Below, one piece after another: positions 34,515 to 46,038 of a DNA stretch of 64,000 bases. Every line of letters starts with the position of its first letter. Positions within the stretch are counted from its first letter, which is position 1. The DNA is from Przewalskia tangutica (Eukaryota > Streptophyta > Magnoliopsida > Solanales > Solanaceae): contig CM056724.1 in assembly GCA_029844215.1 (NCBI GenBank), forward strand, positions 2,226,307 through 2,290,306. The letters run 5' to 3'. The notes beneath the pieces are model-generated. The model was not told the origin of the DNA, searched no databases, and saw nothing but the letters and a program-made list of their open reading frames with translations. Position numbers and translations under genes: made by a program.

Positions 34515-35339
34515 GTGGTCGCCGGAAGTAAGGAGAAAGAGGAGATTGGGCGACAGAATTTGCTAGGGTTTAGGAGGGTTCCGACGTGACCAAGGAAAGA
34601 GATGGAGGGTGATTATCTGGAGTCTTCTCATTAATACAATATATATGAGTGTGTACAATTGTAATCTTAATCGTGTGAGGATATCTACTATACATAATTA
34701 CACTAAAATAATAATTACATAATATATATTCTCTATCACTTATTGTGTGAAATAGCAAGTTATTTTCAGTTTTATATATTGGTTCTCTATTTTATATTGA
34801 GTTAATAATTCTTCTATACTAAAATCGTACAAAATATATTATTGCCCTAGGAATTTGAAATTAACTAGATTTATTCTGTCCATATAATTCTCGGTTAAAT
34901 ATACTTTGTGTTTGATGACTTTTGTACTAAATATATTCTTTCATTAAATATTGTACAAAGTCAAAATGGATTTAACAAACTGATTTTGATTTCAATTATG
35001 TTTAGGGTAGATTGTCTGAAAAGAAATATATTTTAGAAATATAAAAAAGTAGAATGATTTCATTCCTTTGGGGATAATATAGTATATAATCTCAATGTTT
35101 AAAGGATATTGTCATTGCTAAGTCTTCATTTTATTATATACTCCATATGTTACATGTTGCTAAGTTGCCGAAGACCAAACAACAACAATAAATAATATTT
35201 TTATACCTAGTAAAATAGATAATATATTATTTTGAGATAATATTACTTCACATGCATTTGTTATGATTGATAGAAAATAATATGCGAGGTAGCGTTCGTA
35301 GAGATTAATTAAAAAGAAAAACGCAAATAGTACATGACA
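34515..35339. other. AT-rich intergenic
   Basis: 34,620-34,745 weakly resembles the short copia LTR at 35,915 (TTAATACAATATATATG..GTACAATTGTAATCTTAAT) and may be a remnant LTR of the gag fragment. The rest shows no supported feature. Confidence 0.4.
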
Positions 35340-35670
35340 CCCCTGTCACACGTCCCAACCCTTTTTTATTTTAAAGAAACAATAAATGGTAGTGCATTAA
35401 GTAAAAGTATTAACCCATAATTAGTTTCACTTATATAAATTTAACTCATCATATTTTATATTGTGGTCAGTAATAGACTAATAGTAATAACAACGTGATC
35501 ATCATGGCATGGACTTTTCTGCTACTGCTCTTTCAATATTATTATTTGATTCTATTTTCTCCCCACCACCTTTGTAGTAATTTCTTTGTTTTTGCTGCTT
35601 ATAAAATGAGCTTATGAAGCTTGCTCATTAACACTTACTCAAATTTCTCACACATGAGTCATGAATGCCC
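35340..35670 (-). pseudogene. Broken duplicate of the ALMT 3' end
   Basis: Sequence from 35,340 to about 35,670 aligns with 47,580-47,880, covering the 3' flank and the last about 60 codons of the ALMT gene. Shared stretches include GCATGGACTTTTCTGCT, TATTATTATTTGATTCTATTTT (one base different) and TTTTTGCTGCT. Reading the minus strand gives frameshifted remains of FKSSKNKEINKK and RKVHACSSND. It lies about 12 kb downstream of the intact gene, beyond the copia element. No upstream exons are seen, so this is a partial gene duplication that has decayed. Confidence 0.75.
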
Positions 35671-35914
35671 AGTTAATTCGGATTCGCACCACATTAAAAT
35701 CTATTAAAGAAAAAGGCGCTTTCTATCAAGATTTTTTTATTTCTAAAACTCAAACTCGGCCTATCGATTTTTTTTAGTTTCACATCTAGCATTTGGTATC
35801 CACTCTAATGCCCTCGACTAATCTGAATTCGCACCACATGCACCGTATAAGAGCCATTAAAATGGAAGTGGGCTCTCTGCATTAAGGAATTTTTCTTTTC
35901 CTATGATTACAAAC
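35671..35914. other. Flank with a twice-repeated motif
   Basis: ATTCGGATTCGCACCACAT (35,676) and its variant CTGAATTCGCACCACATG (35,822) recur, each followed by ..ATTAAAA. CAAAC at 35,910-35,914 is the left TSD of the copia element. Confidence 0.45.
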
Positions 35915-36079
35915 GGTAAGATGTTGGAATAATTTCTCTTAGGATTTCTTTCATTAATCACAATATATATAGTCGTACAAAGGTGATTCTTAATACAGTA
36001 AAAATCATAAGTTACCTTAAATATATGATACTAATAAATACAATATATACTGTGAATATTTGAAGAATATTCGCTAACA
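35915..36079 (-). mobile_element. 3' LTR of the copia element
   Basis: 165 bp, ending (plus strand) in GAATATTCGCTAACA. The inner end shows GGTAAGATGTTGG against TGTAAGATGTTGG in the other LTR, one base changed at the terminus. The two LTRs differ at a modest number of positions. Confidence 0.8.
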
Positions 36080-36141
36080 CACCCTCTCAGACGGAGCGGG
36101 AGGAGACCGAATGCTCAGCCGGATCCAAGTCTGTGAGCAGG
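36080..36141 (-). other. Polypurine region next to the 3' LTR
   Basis: On the minus strand the sequence adjacent to the LTR is GCTCCGTCTGAGAGGGTG; the GAGAGGG run is the probable plus-strand primer. Confidence 0.55.
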
Positions 36142-37705
36142 TTATGCAGGTAGTCCCTTTGTGAAGATGTCTGCATACTGATAAGAGTAAGATACATGTA
36201 GAATTTTGACAAGACCACGTGTCACCTTCTCACGAACAAAATGAATATCCATCTGAATATGTTTGGTCCGCTGATGCTGGACCGGATTATGAGACATATA
36301 GATAGCAGATATGTTATCACAATAGACTATAGATGCCTTACGTAATGGACAACTCAGCTCCAAGAGGAGATTCCGGATCCAACAGATCTCAGCAACTACA
36401 TTAGCAACACCCCTATACTCTTCTTCGTCACTGGATCGGGATAATGTGGCTTGTCGCTTGGCAGACCAAGAGATCAGATTATCCCCTAAGAACACACAAT
36501 AGCCTGAAGTAGAGCGTCTCGTATCCTGACACCCTGCCCAATCAGCATCTGTGTAGGAAAGTAACTTGTTCGGAGTGGAGGGGTAGAGATGTAACCCATA
36601 GTCGTGAAAGTGCCTTAATGATTCGATAATACGCTAAGAGCAAAGAAACGGGTTCCTCGAGCATGCAAGAACAGACACACCTGCTGGAAGGCATATGCAA
36701 TGTCGGGCCTGGTGAAAGTGAGGTACTGAAGAGCACAAGTAAGATCAGACACTGGATCACCCTCAGAAGCACTGAGCTTGGATTTTGAATCAACATGAGT
36801 AGGCATAGCCTTGCAATTCGACATCTTAGCTCGAAACACAATTTCTTCTGCATACTTACGATGACTCAGGAACATAGTATCTGCAGATCTAGTGACTGAT
36901 ATACCCAAGAAGTAACTCAGCTTGCCCAAATCAGTCATAGTAAATTCAGTTTTGAGAAGAGCAATAATGTCATTTTTCAACTTATCAGATGAGGCAGTGA
37001 GAACAATGTCATCAATATATAATAACAAGTAAGCGATGTCACTACCATGATGAAAAATGAACAGAGATGTGTCACACCTGCTGCAAATAAACCCAATCTG
37101 CATAATATACCTGGCAAACCGGTCATACCAAGCACGAGGTGCCTGATTTAGACCATAGAGTGACTTCTTAAGACGACAGACATAATGAGAAACAACAGGA
37201 TGAACAAAACCAGGTGGCTGATGCATGTATACAGTTTTTTCAAATCCACATGAAGAAATGCATTCTTGACATCCGGCTGATGAATCGGCCACTTCTTACC
37301 CATAGAAATGCTAAGAACAGTATGTATCGTAATCGGTTTAACAATCGGGCTAAAGGTGTCACCGCAGTCAATGCCCTCCTGCTGATTAGTGCCATTTGCC
37401 ACAAGTCTAGCCTTGTAGCGTTCCAAAACACCACTATCTCTGAATTTATGACGAAAAAGCAACAAGCATCTGATCACATTTACCCCCTATGGTATAGGGA
37501 CAAGATCTCAAGTATGCTGCTTAGTTAAAGCATTATATTCCTCAGACATGGCTGCATTCCAATTAGGGTCAAGTTTGGCCAATTTGGGGTTCTTTGGGAG
37601 TGGAGAAATGGTTTGGACAGACAGGTTAAAATGGACTTTAGGTTTGAAAATCTCGTGTTTGGCATGAGTTTTCATTTGGTGACTGAGGACATTAGGTGGT
37701 GGCAT
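36142..37705 (-). pseudogene. Copia RT and RNase H, minus arm
   Basis: RNase H (36,142-36,495) shows LISWSAKRQATLSRSSDEEE, VYCDNISAIYMSHNP, HIQMDIHFVREKV and ADIFTKGLPA, the usual copia catalytic surroundings. RT (36,615-37,292 and upstream frames to 37,705) shows MHQPPGFVHP, LKKSLYGLNQAPRAWYDRF and the catalytic box LLLYIDDIVL. A polyprotein start segment (YNALTKQHT) lies near 37,510. Several frameshifts break it (for example between 36,495 and 36,615 and near 37,290). RT and RNase H normally copy the element's RNA in cytoplasmic particles. This arm is the only one retaining RNase H. Confidence 0.85.
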
Positions 37706-37739
37706 TGCTGAAGTGACATGTTCAGAGGTTAGTTCACTG

Positions 37740-37990
37740 GAAGGGTGGCACCGCGGTGCATCCTCAGGGGACCGCGGTGCTGAAGGCTAGGGAGGAGCAG
37801 TGAGCTTACTGGAAGAGGGACACCGCGGTGCATCCTCGAAGGACCGCGGTGCTAAAAGCTCTACAGGAAGAGGGGGCTCACTGGAAGGTAGGAACCGCGG
37901 TGCATCCTCGAGGGATCGCGGTGCTAAAAGTTCTGCGGGAAGAGGGGGCTCACTGGAAGGATGGCACCGCGGTGCATCCACTGTGGACCA
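37740..37990 (-). repeat. Tandem repeat in the integrase-RT linker
   Basis: About 65-70-bp units containing CACCGCGGTGCATCCTC and GGACCGCGGTGCTRAA recur about three and a half times. On the minus strand they encode a repeating proline/serine-rich linker (PSSEPPLPAELLAPRS-like). The opposite arm has a corresponding, rearranged array at 45,795-46,010. Confidence 0.85.
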
Positions 37991-38960
37991 CGATTCTGAA
38001 GTCGAAATTTGGGTAAGCTGACTTAGAATGGTTGGGGATATGACTGGTTCATCAAGAAATGAGTAGTCTGGTTTCTGGTATTTCTGAGGGTTTGAAAACG
38101 GAAATATCGTCTCATTGAACGTGACGTGACGAGAGATGTAAATTTTATGAGTGGACAAGTCATAGCACAGAAAACCCCAATGGTTGGGTGGAAACCCGAG
38201 GAATACACAGGGTGTAGTTCGATGAGCCAACTTTTGAGGGGTGGTGGAGGTAAGATTGGGATAGTACAGACAGTCGAAGATCCGTAGGTGGTCATAATAA
38301 GGAGTTCTACAATATAGAATGTCTGTGGGGGTCTTGTTTTGTAATGTGCTAGTAGGTAAAATATTTAGAATGTATTCTACTATTTTGACAGCATAGACCC
38401 AGAAAGATTATGGCAGACAAGCATGAAATAGGAGGGTACGAACCATGTTATTAATAGTACTAATAATTCGTTCAGCTTTACCATTTTGATGTGAGGTGTG
38501 AGGACAAGAGAAGCGGAACACCATGCCTTGTTGGGTGCAAAAATTATGGAAAGCCGAATTATTAAATTCACGTCCGTTATCACATTGAAATGTTTTAATG
38601 GATTTTTCAAACTGAGTTTTAATAAATCTGTGAAACTCAAAAATTTAGCAAAAACTTCAGATTTGAATTTTAGAGGATAAATACATACAAAATGTGAGAA
38701 ATCATCCAATAGCACAAGATAAAATTTATGACCTAGAGAGCTAACAACATGAGAGGTCAGCATGAACAATGTCAAATGGTGAAACTGGAATATTCATTGA
38801 AGACATGAAAGGAAGACAAATATGTTTGCCAAGCGGGCAAGAAAAACAATGTTGTGCAAGTTTCCCATTATTACATTTAATACGCTGATTGTTTCTAAGA
38901 AAAGAAAAACATGATGTCCTGGACGCCCAAGCCTATTGTGTCAGGTGGATGGAGATAATG
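37991..38960 (-). pseudogene. Copia integrase and pre-integrase, minus arm
   Basis: The minus strand has, in order: a pre-integrase zinc-binding block (about 38,790-38,960: RLGHPG, then CNNGKLAQHCFSCPLGKH); the catalytic core (38,380-38,775, with DDFSHFVCIYPLKFKSEVF); and the C-terminal region (37,787-38,295, with TTPCVFLGFPPNHWGFLCYD and HKIYISRHVTFNETIFPF). At least two frameshifts separate core and C-terminal parts. Integrase would join the cDNA to host DNA. The same blocks in the plus arm are easily aligned, with visible substitutions. Confidence 0.8.
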
Positions 38961-39580
38961 CTACAGGGGAGACTGGTTGTTGAGTTCTGACAGCGGAAGA
39001 GTTTGTGAAGGGGTAGAGATCTCGCACACTATTGCATCGAGTAAGAATTTTCCCCGTATTGAGATCCTTCACAGAGAAACCAAAAGGGTCAAAATCTACA
39101 GACACCCAATTATTACGAGTGAATTTTCTAACAGATATCAACTTTTTAATAATTTGAGGGGCGTAGAGGACATGGTTAAGTGAGAAGGGTAGATGGGATT
39201 TTTTATTTGTGTATTGCCATAACCTGTAATTGGAATGCGGTGACAATTTCCAACAGTAATGTATTGAGGATACTTTAACTGAAATAGTTGGGAGAAATTA
39301 CCTAAAGAGTTGGTCAGGTGTGATGTGACTCCGGAGTCCATATACCAATTATTGTCAGGAGGTTGCAGAGTGAGTGTGTTGAAATCTTGGCCTAAATCAA
39401 TGGGTTGCATCTGCTGGGATAAAGGAAACTGTTGGGTTGCACACATGGGCCTGTTGAGGAGATGGGTCTGTTGGTGCTGGACCGAGGATACTGGGCCGCC
39501 ATCGCTGCCAAATCGGGCCCGCTTAGGCCGCCATCGCCGCCGCTGACATTCGCCACCGCCGCCGGGGTATTCGGCCACTA
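38961..39580 (-). pseudogene. Copia aspartic protease, minus arm
   Basis: 39,138-39,578 contains WYMDSGVTSHLTNS, the copia protease active site (D-S-G with the usual A changed to V), then ITVGNCHRIPITGYG. The downstream segment 38,941-39,246 has VLYAPQIIKKLISVRKFTRNN and SVDFDPFGFSVKDL. The two parts are in different frames. No equivalent region exists in the plus arm, so this is the element's only protease. Confidence 0.8.
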
Positions 39581-40133
39581 CCGGTGGCGTGGCGCATCGC
39601 CGCCGCGTGCTTTTACTTTGGCTCGACCCTTTCCCTTATTTCCTTGTCTGCGACCTCTGTTGCCTCTGCCTCCACCACGGTTATGCTGCTACTGATGGTC
39701 CAGCGGTGGTGGATCAGTGGTCGGCGACTGTAAGTTTTCAACGGCTAATGCTTTTTTATTATGCTCATCCTGTTTAGCACGCCGTGTTTCTTCCAACAAC
39801 AATTGAGAACGTGCCTTGTTGAAAGATGAAAGTGGATCAGTCTGTTGAATTATTGCTGCAAGAGTATCATATTCCCCATTTGGTAATCCTGCAACAAGTT
39901 GAAGTATTATCCTAGTCTCAGAAACAAATGTCCCAACATGAGAGAGTTGGTCAGCAATAAGTTTCAGTTGCTTGCAGTATTCGGTCATGTTGTTAAAATT
40001 CTCAAGGCGGGTGTTGTTGGACTGCTACTCTAAATACACCGCCCTGGTATTTTAGTTATCCTGAAAAATTTCCTCCAAGCGTACCCAAATTTCGCGTGCC
40101 GAAGCACCTGTTTTCAGGATAGTGTACAGCAAG
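39581..40133 (-). pseudogene. Partial copia gag, minus arm
   Basis: The frame at 39,689-39,988 reads MTEYCKQLKLIADQLSHVG, LPNGEYDTLAAIIQQTDPL and RSQLLLEETRRAKQDEHNKK, the second half of UBN2-type gag. It continues towards 40,133 with the block equivalent to LARELWVRLEEIFQDN in the other arm, then stops abruptly at the junction. The N-terminal third of gag is missing on this side. Confidence 0.8.
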
Positions 40134-40263
40134 TCCAACATCTTACATGGTATCAATAGCATAACATCCCAAAAACTCTAGAAATTCCTCTCCACTCCCC
40201 TCTCGGCCGCCGCCAATCCCCCCCCCCCCACCGAGGTGCCTTCTTTTTCGGAATTTCTAACAT
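40134..40263 (+). mobile_element. Inversion junction: LTR end, primer site and leader of the plus arm
   Basis: CCAACATCTTACATGGTATCA is the last 13 bases of the LTR joined to the primer site of a plus-oriented copy. The leader CATAACATCCCAAAAACTCTA that follows is almost the same as the minus-strand leader at 47,170-47,194 (GCCTAACATCCCAAAAACAG). To the left the minus-arm gag begins at once. TCCAACA is shared by both sides and may be the microhomology used for the join. Confidence 0.75.
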
Positions 40264-41280
40264 GTGGCTATCATGTCTCCTCCCACTTCTCCTAAATCTA
40301 ATGGTTCTACCTCTGAAATAGATGACACCCCACTTCCCTCCACAAAGTCATCTTTTCATCCTGCTTTTGCTATCACAAACATCAAGAATTATGACCCTAT
40401 TATTCTTGTTCAAGAAGACTGTCAATATTCTAGGTGGGTGAAACTGTTTTATATTCATGCTTGTGCGTACAACGTGCTCGACCATATTGATGCGTCAATC
40501 CCTCGCCCCTCTGACATTGATGATTCAACATGGCGTTGTCTTGACGTTATCGTCAAACAATGGATCTATGGTACCATCTCTAAGGACTTACTGTGCACTA
40601 TCTGAAAACAGGTGCTTTGGCACGCGAACTTTGGGTACGCTTGGAGGAAATTTTTCAGGATAACAAAAATACCAGGGAGGTGTATTTAGAGGAGCAGTTC
40701 AACAACACCCACCTTGAGAATTTTAACATGACCAAATACTGCAAGCAACTGAAACTTATTGCTGACCAACTCTCTCATGTTGGGACATTTGTTTATGAGA
40801 CTAAGATGGTACTACAACTTATTACAGGACTACCAAAGGGGGAATATGATACTCTTGCAGCAATAATTCAACAGGCTGATCCACTTTCATCTTTCAACAA
40901 GGCACGTTCTCAACTGTTGTTGGAAGAAACACGGCGTGCTAAACAGGATGAGCACAATCAAAAAGCATTAGCCGTTGAAAACTTGCAGTCGCCGACCACT
41001 GCTCCACCACCGCTGGACCATCAGCAGCAGCAGAACTGCGGTGGAGGTAGAGGAAACATAGGTCACAGACAAGGAAACAAGGGAAAGGGTCGAGGCAAAG
41101 GAAAAGCACAAAGAAGAAGAGCTACGCCATCGCCAAGAAGGCCGAATACCGAAGAAGATGGCGAATGTCCAAAGAAGAAGCGGCGATGCCGGCCTAGCAA
41201 CCGCCTGGCCAGCAGCGATGGCGGCCCAGTATCCTCGGCCCAGTCTAGCAAACAAGCGAGATCTCTACCCCATCAAACAG
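40264..41280 (+). pseudogene. Copia gag, plus arm
   Basis: From ATG at 40,264 (MAIMSPPTSPKSNGSTSEID) the frame runs through FHPAFAITNIKNYDPIIL and ISKDLLCTI to a stop at 40,603-40,605. It continues one frame over from 40,593 with LARELWVRLEEIFQDN, YCKQLKLIADQLSHVG and KGEYDTLAAIIQQADPL, and a basic Gly/Arg/Lys-rich tail (GQ-free GKGRGKGKAQRRR). Comparison with the minus arm shows a single missing base at the frame break. It has a UBN2 domain and no CCHC knuckle. Gag would form the particle. Confidence 0.8.
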
Positions 41281-41334
41281 GTCCGGTCCGGTCCATTTTT
41301 TCGGTCCGGACCGATTTTTGTGCACCCCTAGACA
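41281..41334. repeat. GGTCCGGTCC-rich short insertion replacing the protease region
   Basis: GGTCCGGTCCGGTCC..TTCGGTCCGGACCGATTTT..TGCACCCCTAG is a dispersed plant low-complexity pattern. It lies where the protease-coding part (compare 38,961-39,480) should be, so about 0.5 kb is missing from the plus arm. Confidence 0.6.
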
Positions 41335-41557
41335 CAATAGGCTTGGGCATCCAGGACATCATATTTTTCTTTTCTTAGAAACCATCAGCGTATTAAATGT
41401 AATAATGGGAAACTTGCCCAACATTATTTTTCTTGCCCGCTTGGCAAGCATATTCGTCTTCCTTTCATGTCTTCAATGAATATTCCAGTTTCACCATTTG
41501 ACATTGTTCATGCTGACATCTCATGTTGTTAGCTCTCTAGGTCATAAATTTTATCTT
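41335..41557 (+). pseudogene. Copia pre-integrase, plus arm, cut by a solo LTR
   Basis: The sequence from TAGACACAATAGGCTTGGGC matches the minus arm at 38,715-38,945 with scattered substitutions and encodes the degraded pre-integrase block. GTGCT at 41,558-41,562 is the TSD of the inserted LTR, and the copia sequence resumes at 45,088. Confidence 0.75.
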
Positions 41558-41562
41558 GTGCT

Positions 41563-44500
41563 TGTCGCGCCCGATTTCGACCGCGACTTTTAAAGAGCGA
41601 ACCCTGCTTAAAATAAAATGTTAGAAAATAAATAAAAGAACTAAATGTTTAAAAAGAATGTTAAAGTGTTAAAAGGTGCTAAATGCTAAAGGGTTCGCGG
41701 AGTCGCCACCTAATTAGTTTGGGTGAATTAGGACACCTAAATGTTTAACTAGTTTAAAGTAAAACATTAACTCCATTCTTTATGGTCTGCTAAACTTAGT
41801 GAGATTCTGAGTAAGGGTTCTTTATTAATCTAGAGGGAAGGGGTTAGGCACCCTCTAAGATCCGCTAACTTGCGGTTGTCCTGCCAAACCTAGGGTTAAT
41901 TATTTATGCTAAAAATGCGTGTTTTGAAAATATAAAAGATGCTTCAGAATATTTTATAAAAGTAGGCATGTTGATAAAAGTCCGTAAAACTAATGCTATA
42001 AAAAGTAAAGCTTTAAAGTATGTATTTATATTGCTCATAGATATATGCAATGTTGGTTTATGATCAAAGATATGCTTTTAAAATCAAACATGTATGACGT
42101 AGTGCAAAAGGTAATTTTTTTGTAATTTTATGATAAGAGGGCTATTCAATACAAATTATTTATATTGTGCTAATAAAAATGCTTATGGGAAATGCAATTT
42201 ATTTTATCATGTTAGTTGCGAGTTGAATTATTTAATAAAGCTTAGACATGCATGACAAGTAACTTAAAGTGCGTTTCCGATTTTAAAACTACCCACCCAA
42301 TTTATTTATTCCAACGGGCTAATTGTTCTATGTCTCCTATTAATTACAAAGTTAAAGAATTAGGCAACAATTTAAACAAATAATATAAAAGGTGGATATG
42401 ATCACGGCTCTCAAGACGTGTGGCGACATCATCTTGTTCTATTTTTGTCTTAGGAATCTCTGAAGCGGGAATGCGAATGCGGGTGCACATAGACGCGGGT
42501 TGTCATTTGAAGTGGCTCGCGATGAGTCTCGCCGTGAGACTCTTCGTTTTGCTCCGATGCATTTCATGTTGATAAAGAAGAAGATAAGGATTAGTATGTA
42601 TCTCAAACCTTACAATAATGTAAACAAATAAAGTATTCACGTAAACACATATGCATTTTATTACTTAATTGTATCCATACCAAACTAAATGATCCAAATA
42701 GAGTGAAGACCCAAATGTTATCCAGCCCAAACCGGGCCTCGGTAAGCTGAAGTAGCCGAGACAAACAAGCCCAAACAACATATATATTTGATAGAAACAC
42801 AGAAATTATGTTACTTTGGATATATAAAGAACATGAGACATGTACAGTGCACTGCAATTACACCAAAGGCAACAAAGAATAACGGCCATCACAACAGCGT
42901 GTGATTTTATGCAATGAGCCAATATGCATTCGCATGGGACATTACAGACATGTAAATCTTCATTCAGACAGGGAAGTTATAGGCATGCCGAGATTACAGG
43001 ATGAATCATGTCTAGCTTAAAATATAAACAGAGGTGGAGTTGATATACATGAATATTCCAAGTATACAAGATATTTTACGCCTTGTATATCCTAGTATAT
43101 AACTTGTATACCTTCACATGATATAGACAAAATGACAATTTCAGGTTGCAAGGTGGACAGAGAACATTCCCCTGTTATTTTTAAGCCAAGATATGAACAA
43201 CTTAGGCTATGACATACAGGACTGGATCCGAGATACCATTTCACAGATATACGAGGTTGTTTTAAGCCAAACAAAAGCAATTTGAACACTGGATTGCACA
43301 CAGAAGAATTTACTGAGATAACATGCTAATCATAGGAACATCTTGAGTGGACCAGCATTTATTCACACTTTAAAGGTACAATATGAGAAATGCTAACAAA
43401 GGCTAACTAACATATGGGGGCAGATTATATGGTTAACAAGAATCAAAATATGGTGAGTCCTTCATGTGAGGTATATGGTTAGATACAAGGCAGATCAGAA
43501 TACTCCACATGATAACAAAGAACTATTTATTAAGGGACATAAGCTGATCTACTTGTAACGATCATTGTTTGCACTCGATTTTCAGCGATACATATAAAAT
43601 CAGAAACAGGCCAGGGAGATACTCAAATCTAAACCAAGACAGTGAATCAGTCTAAACCTTAAACTTGCGACAATGAACCATAGCAATCCAGTATCAGGCA
43701 TGGCCACAAATTAAAGGGACACATAAATATATCGAATGCAAAGTTTAACCCAGCAAAGCAAAGCACTGGCTTAATAAGTCCAAACAAATATCAACTCTTG
43801 ATTAAACATGTTCGACTTTCAATTTATTGAACCAACTTAATGGTCACCTATTAATCTAACAGGTTCATCCAGTCAATTCAGCGCACACAAATAGCCATTA
43901 ACATTGCCTATCACATACTTAATCAGTCATAAAAAAAACAAACAAACAGTGAATAGAATCCAAGACGAAAAGGGCGATGGGTTTACCTTCTCCGGGCAGC
44001 GACCCGGGGCAGCGTATCAAGTCGTCGGTCCAATCGACGGGTTTTGGGTTTTGCGATGCGAATGAAAGGTCGACTGGTCCTGACTAAAAGGTGTCGATGC
44101 TTACTAGTTTTTGGATGTTCTATCCTTGCTGCGAGTAGTTGACTGCTGCTAGGGGATGCAAATCGATGCTTGCTGACTGCTACCCCGACTAAGCTCTCTT
44201 GTATATGCTCTACTGTGCTCTGCTCTGCCTGCCTGTGTCTTTTCCCTGACTAAGCTCTGAATTCGACTCTCTGACTCTGACCTATGTTCGACTCCTGATT
44301 CAATTTCTGAGCCCCCATTGCTATGTCCTGCCCTGGTGGTTCTTAACTGCTGCTAAGGGTTCGATGCTATCCCCCCTCCTATTGTGCTCGACTTGCATGT
44401 GCCTATATAGCCTCCCTTTGAGTTCTAATAAAGGTAAGTAAATAAAGGTTGATTCTAGGCTTGATATGTGCTGATTCGTACTGAAAATCCCTCCTGATTT

Positions 44501-45082
44501 CGTATTGATTCTTACCATTTGTTGACGAGATTTGGGTAGGGATATGGTAAGGAAAAGCTGGCTAGGGTGCGTGGATAAAGAGAAATCCGGGCGGCGACGT
44601 AGGAGCTTTAGGGTTTCTGGTTAGCGTTTTGTTTTCTTTTTAAGAAGATGAAGTTGAGGGCTGCTGATAAGGGGAAAATAGAAATGAATTGGGCTGAGGA
44701 AGGAAATAAGGCTGGGGCGACGGGTTTGGGTTGGCTGGTGTGGGCCGCGGGTTTAAGGGATTGGGCTGGGTAGTTTATTTAGGAGTTGATTAATTAGGTT
44801 AGTGGGTTATTAGTTTTAGGCTAGTTAATTAATGGTAAATTAATTAATTGTGATTAAATTATCTAGGTGCTTTATTAATCTAATTGTTATAAATGCGGAC
44901 GTGCTATTTAATTAGTGCTTAATTTTTAGAATGCGGCGCTATTATTAAATTGTTTATTTATACCTGTATTTATGTATTATTGTTGCATTTTATTATTATT
45001 AAAATTATTAGAATTATTGTTGAAAATTAGTGTAATTTTATAGTTAATGACTGGACGGGAGGGTCAAAATTGGGTGTCAACA
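41563..45082 (-). mobile_element. Ogre/Tat-type solo LTR
   Basis: The plus strand begins TGTCGCGCCC and ends GGGTGTCAACA. Read on the minus strand it is a 3,520-bp LTR from TGTTGACACCCAATTTTGAC to GGGCGCGACA. GTGCT flanks both sides (41,558-41,562; 45,083-45,087), and removing the insert restores copia sequence identical in order to the minus arm. It contains the reversed hairpin GAGTCTC..GAGACTC (42,524-42,542), the GC-rich island (43,983-44,033) and a TATATAG box near 44,400. No internal region is left, which is expected after recombination between two LTRs. Confidence 0.9.
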
Positions 45083-45087
45083 GTGCT

Positions 45088-45790
45088 ATTGGATGATTTC
45101 TCACATTTTGTATGTATTTATCCTCTAAAATTCAAATCTGAAGTTTTTGCTAAATTTTTGAGTTTCACAGATTTATTAAAACTCAGTTTGAAAAATCCAT
45201 TAAAACATTTCAATGTGATAACGGACGTGAATTTAATAATTCGGTTTTCCATAATTTTTGCTCTCAACAAGGCATGGTGTTCCGTTTCTCTTGTCCTCAC
45301 ACCTCACCTCAAAATGGTAAAGCTGAACGAATTATTAGTACTATTAATAACATGGTATGTACCCTCCTATTTCATGCCTGTCTGTCATCTTCTTTCTGGG
45401 TCTATGCTGTCAAAATAGTAGAATACCTTCTAAATATTTTACCTACTAGCACATTACAAAACAAGACCCCCACATACATTCTATATCGTAGAACTCCTTA
45501 TTATGACCACCTACGGATCTTCGACTGTCTGTACTATCCCAATCTTACCTCCACCACCCCTCATAAGTTGGCTCCTCGAACTACACCCTGTGTATTCCTC
45601 GGTTTACCACCCAACCATAGGGATTATCTGTGTTATGACTTGTCCACTCATAAAATTCACATCTCTCGTCATGTCACGTTCAATGATACGATATTTCCAT
45701 TTTTAAACCATCAGAAATACCGGAAACCAGACTACTCATTTCTTTATGAACCAGTCATATCCCCAATCATTCTAAGTCAGCTTACCTAAA
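45088..45790 (+). pseudogene. Copia integrase, plus arm
   Basis: After the solo LTR, DDFSHFVCIYPLKFKSEVF resumes the core. A second frame (45,274-45,789) has RFSCPHTSPQNGKAERIIST, carrying the glutamate of the catalytic triad, and then FWVYAVKIVEYLLNILP, TPCVFLGLPPNHRDYLCYD and HISRHVTFNDTIFPF. A frameshift near 45,280 separates the core halves. It parallels 38,000-38,700 of the minus arm. Confidence 0.8.
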
Positions 45791-45794
45791 TTTT

Positions 45795-46030
45795 GACTTC
45801 AGAACCGCGGTCCACAGTGGATGCACCGCGGTGCCATCCTTCAAGTGAGCCCCCTCTTCCTGCAGAACTTTTAGCACCGCGGACCCCGAAAGGATGCACC
45901 GCGGAACCTCGAGGATGCACTGCGGTGCCCCTTTTCCAGTGAGTTCATCGCTTCCTCCTCGCCAAAGACCATGTCCCTGAGGATGCACCGCGGTTCCACC
46001 CTTCTAGTGAACTAACCTCTGAACCTATCA
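45795..46030 (+). repeat. Linker repeat, plus arm
   Basis: Contains GATGCACCGCGGTGCC and GGATGCACYGCGGTKCC modules at irregular spacing. It corresponds to 37,740-37,990 but with a different number and order of units, showing independent repeat turnover in the two arms. Confidence 0.75.
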
Positions 46031-46038
46031 TTTCAACA

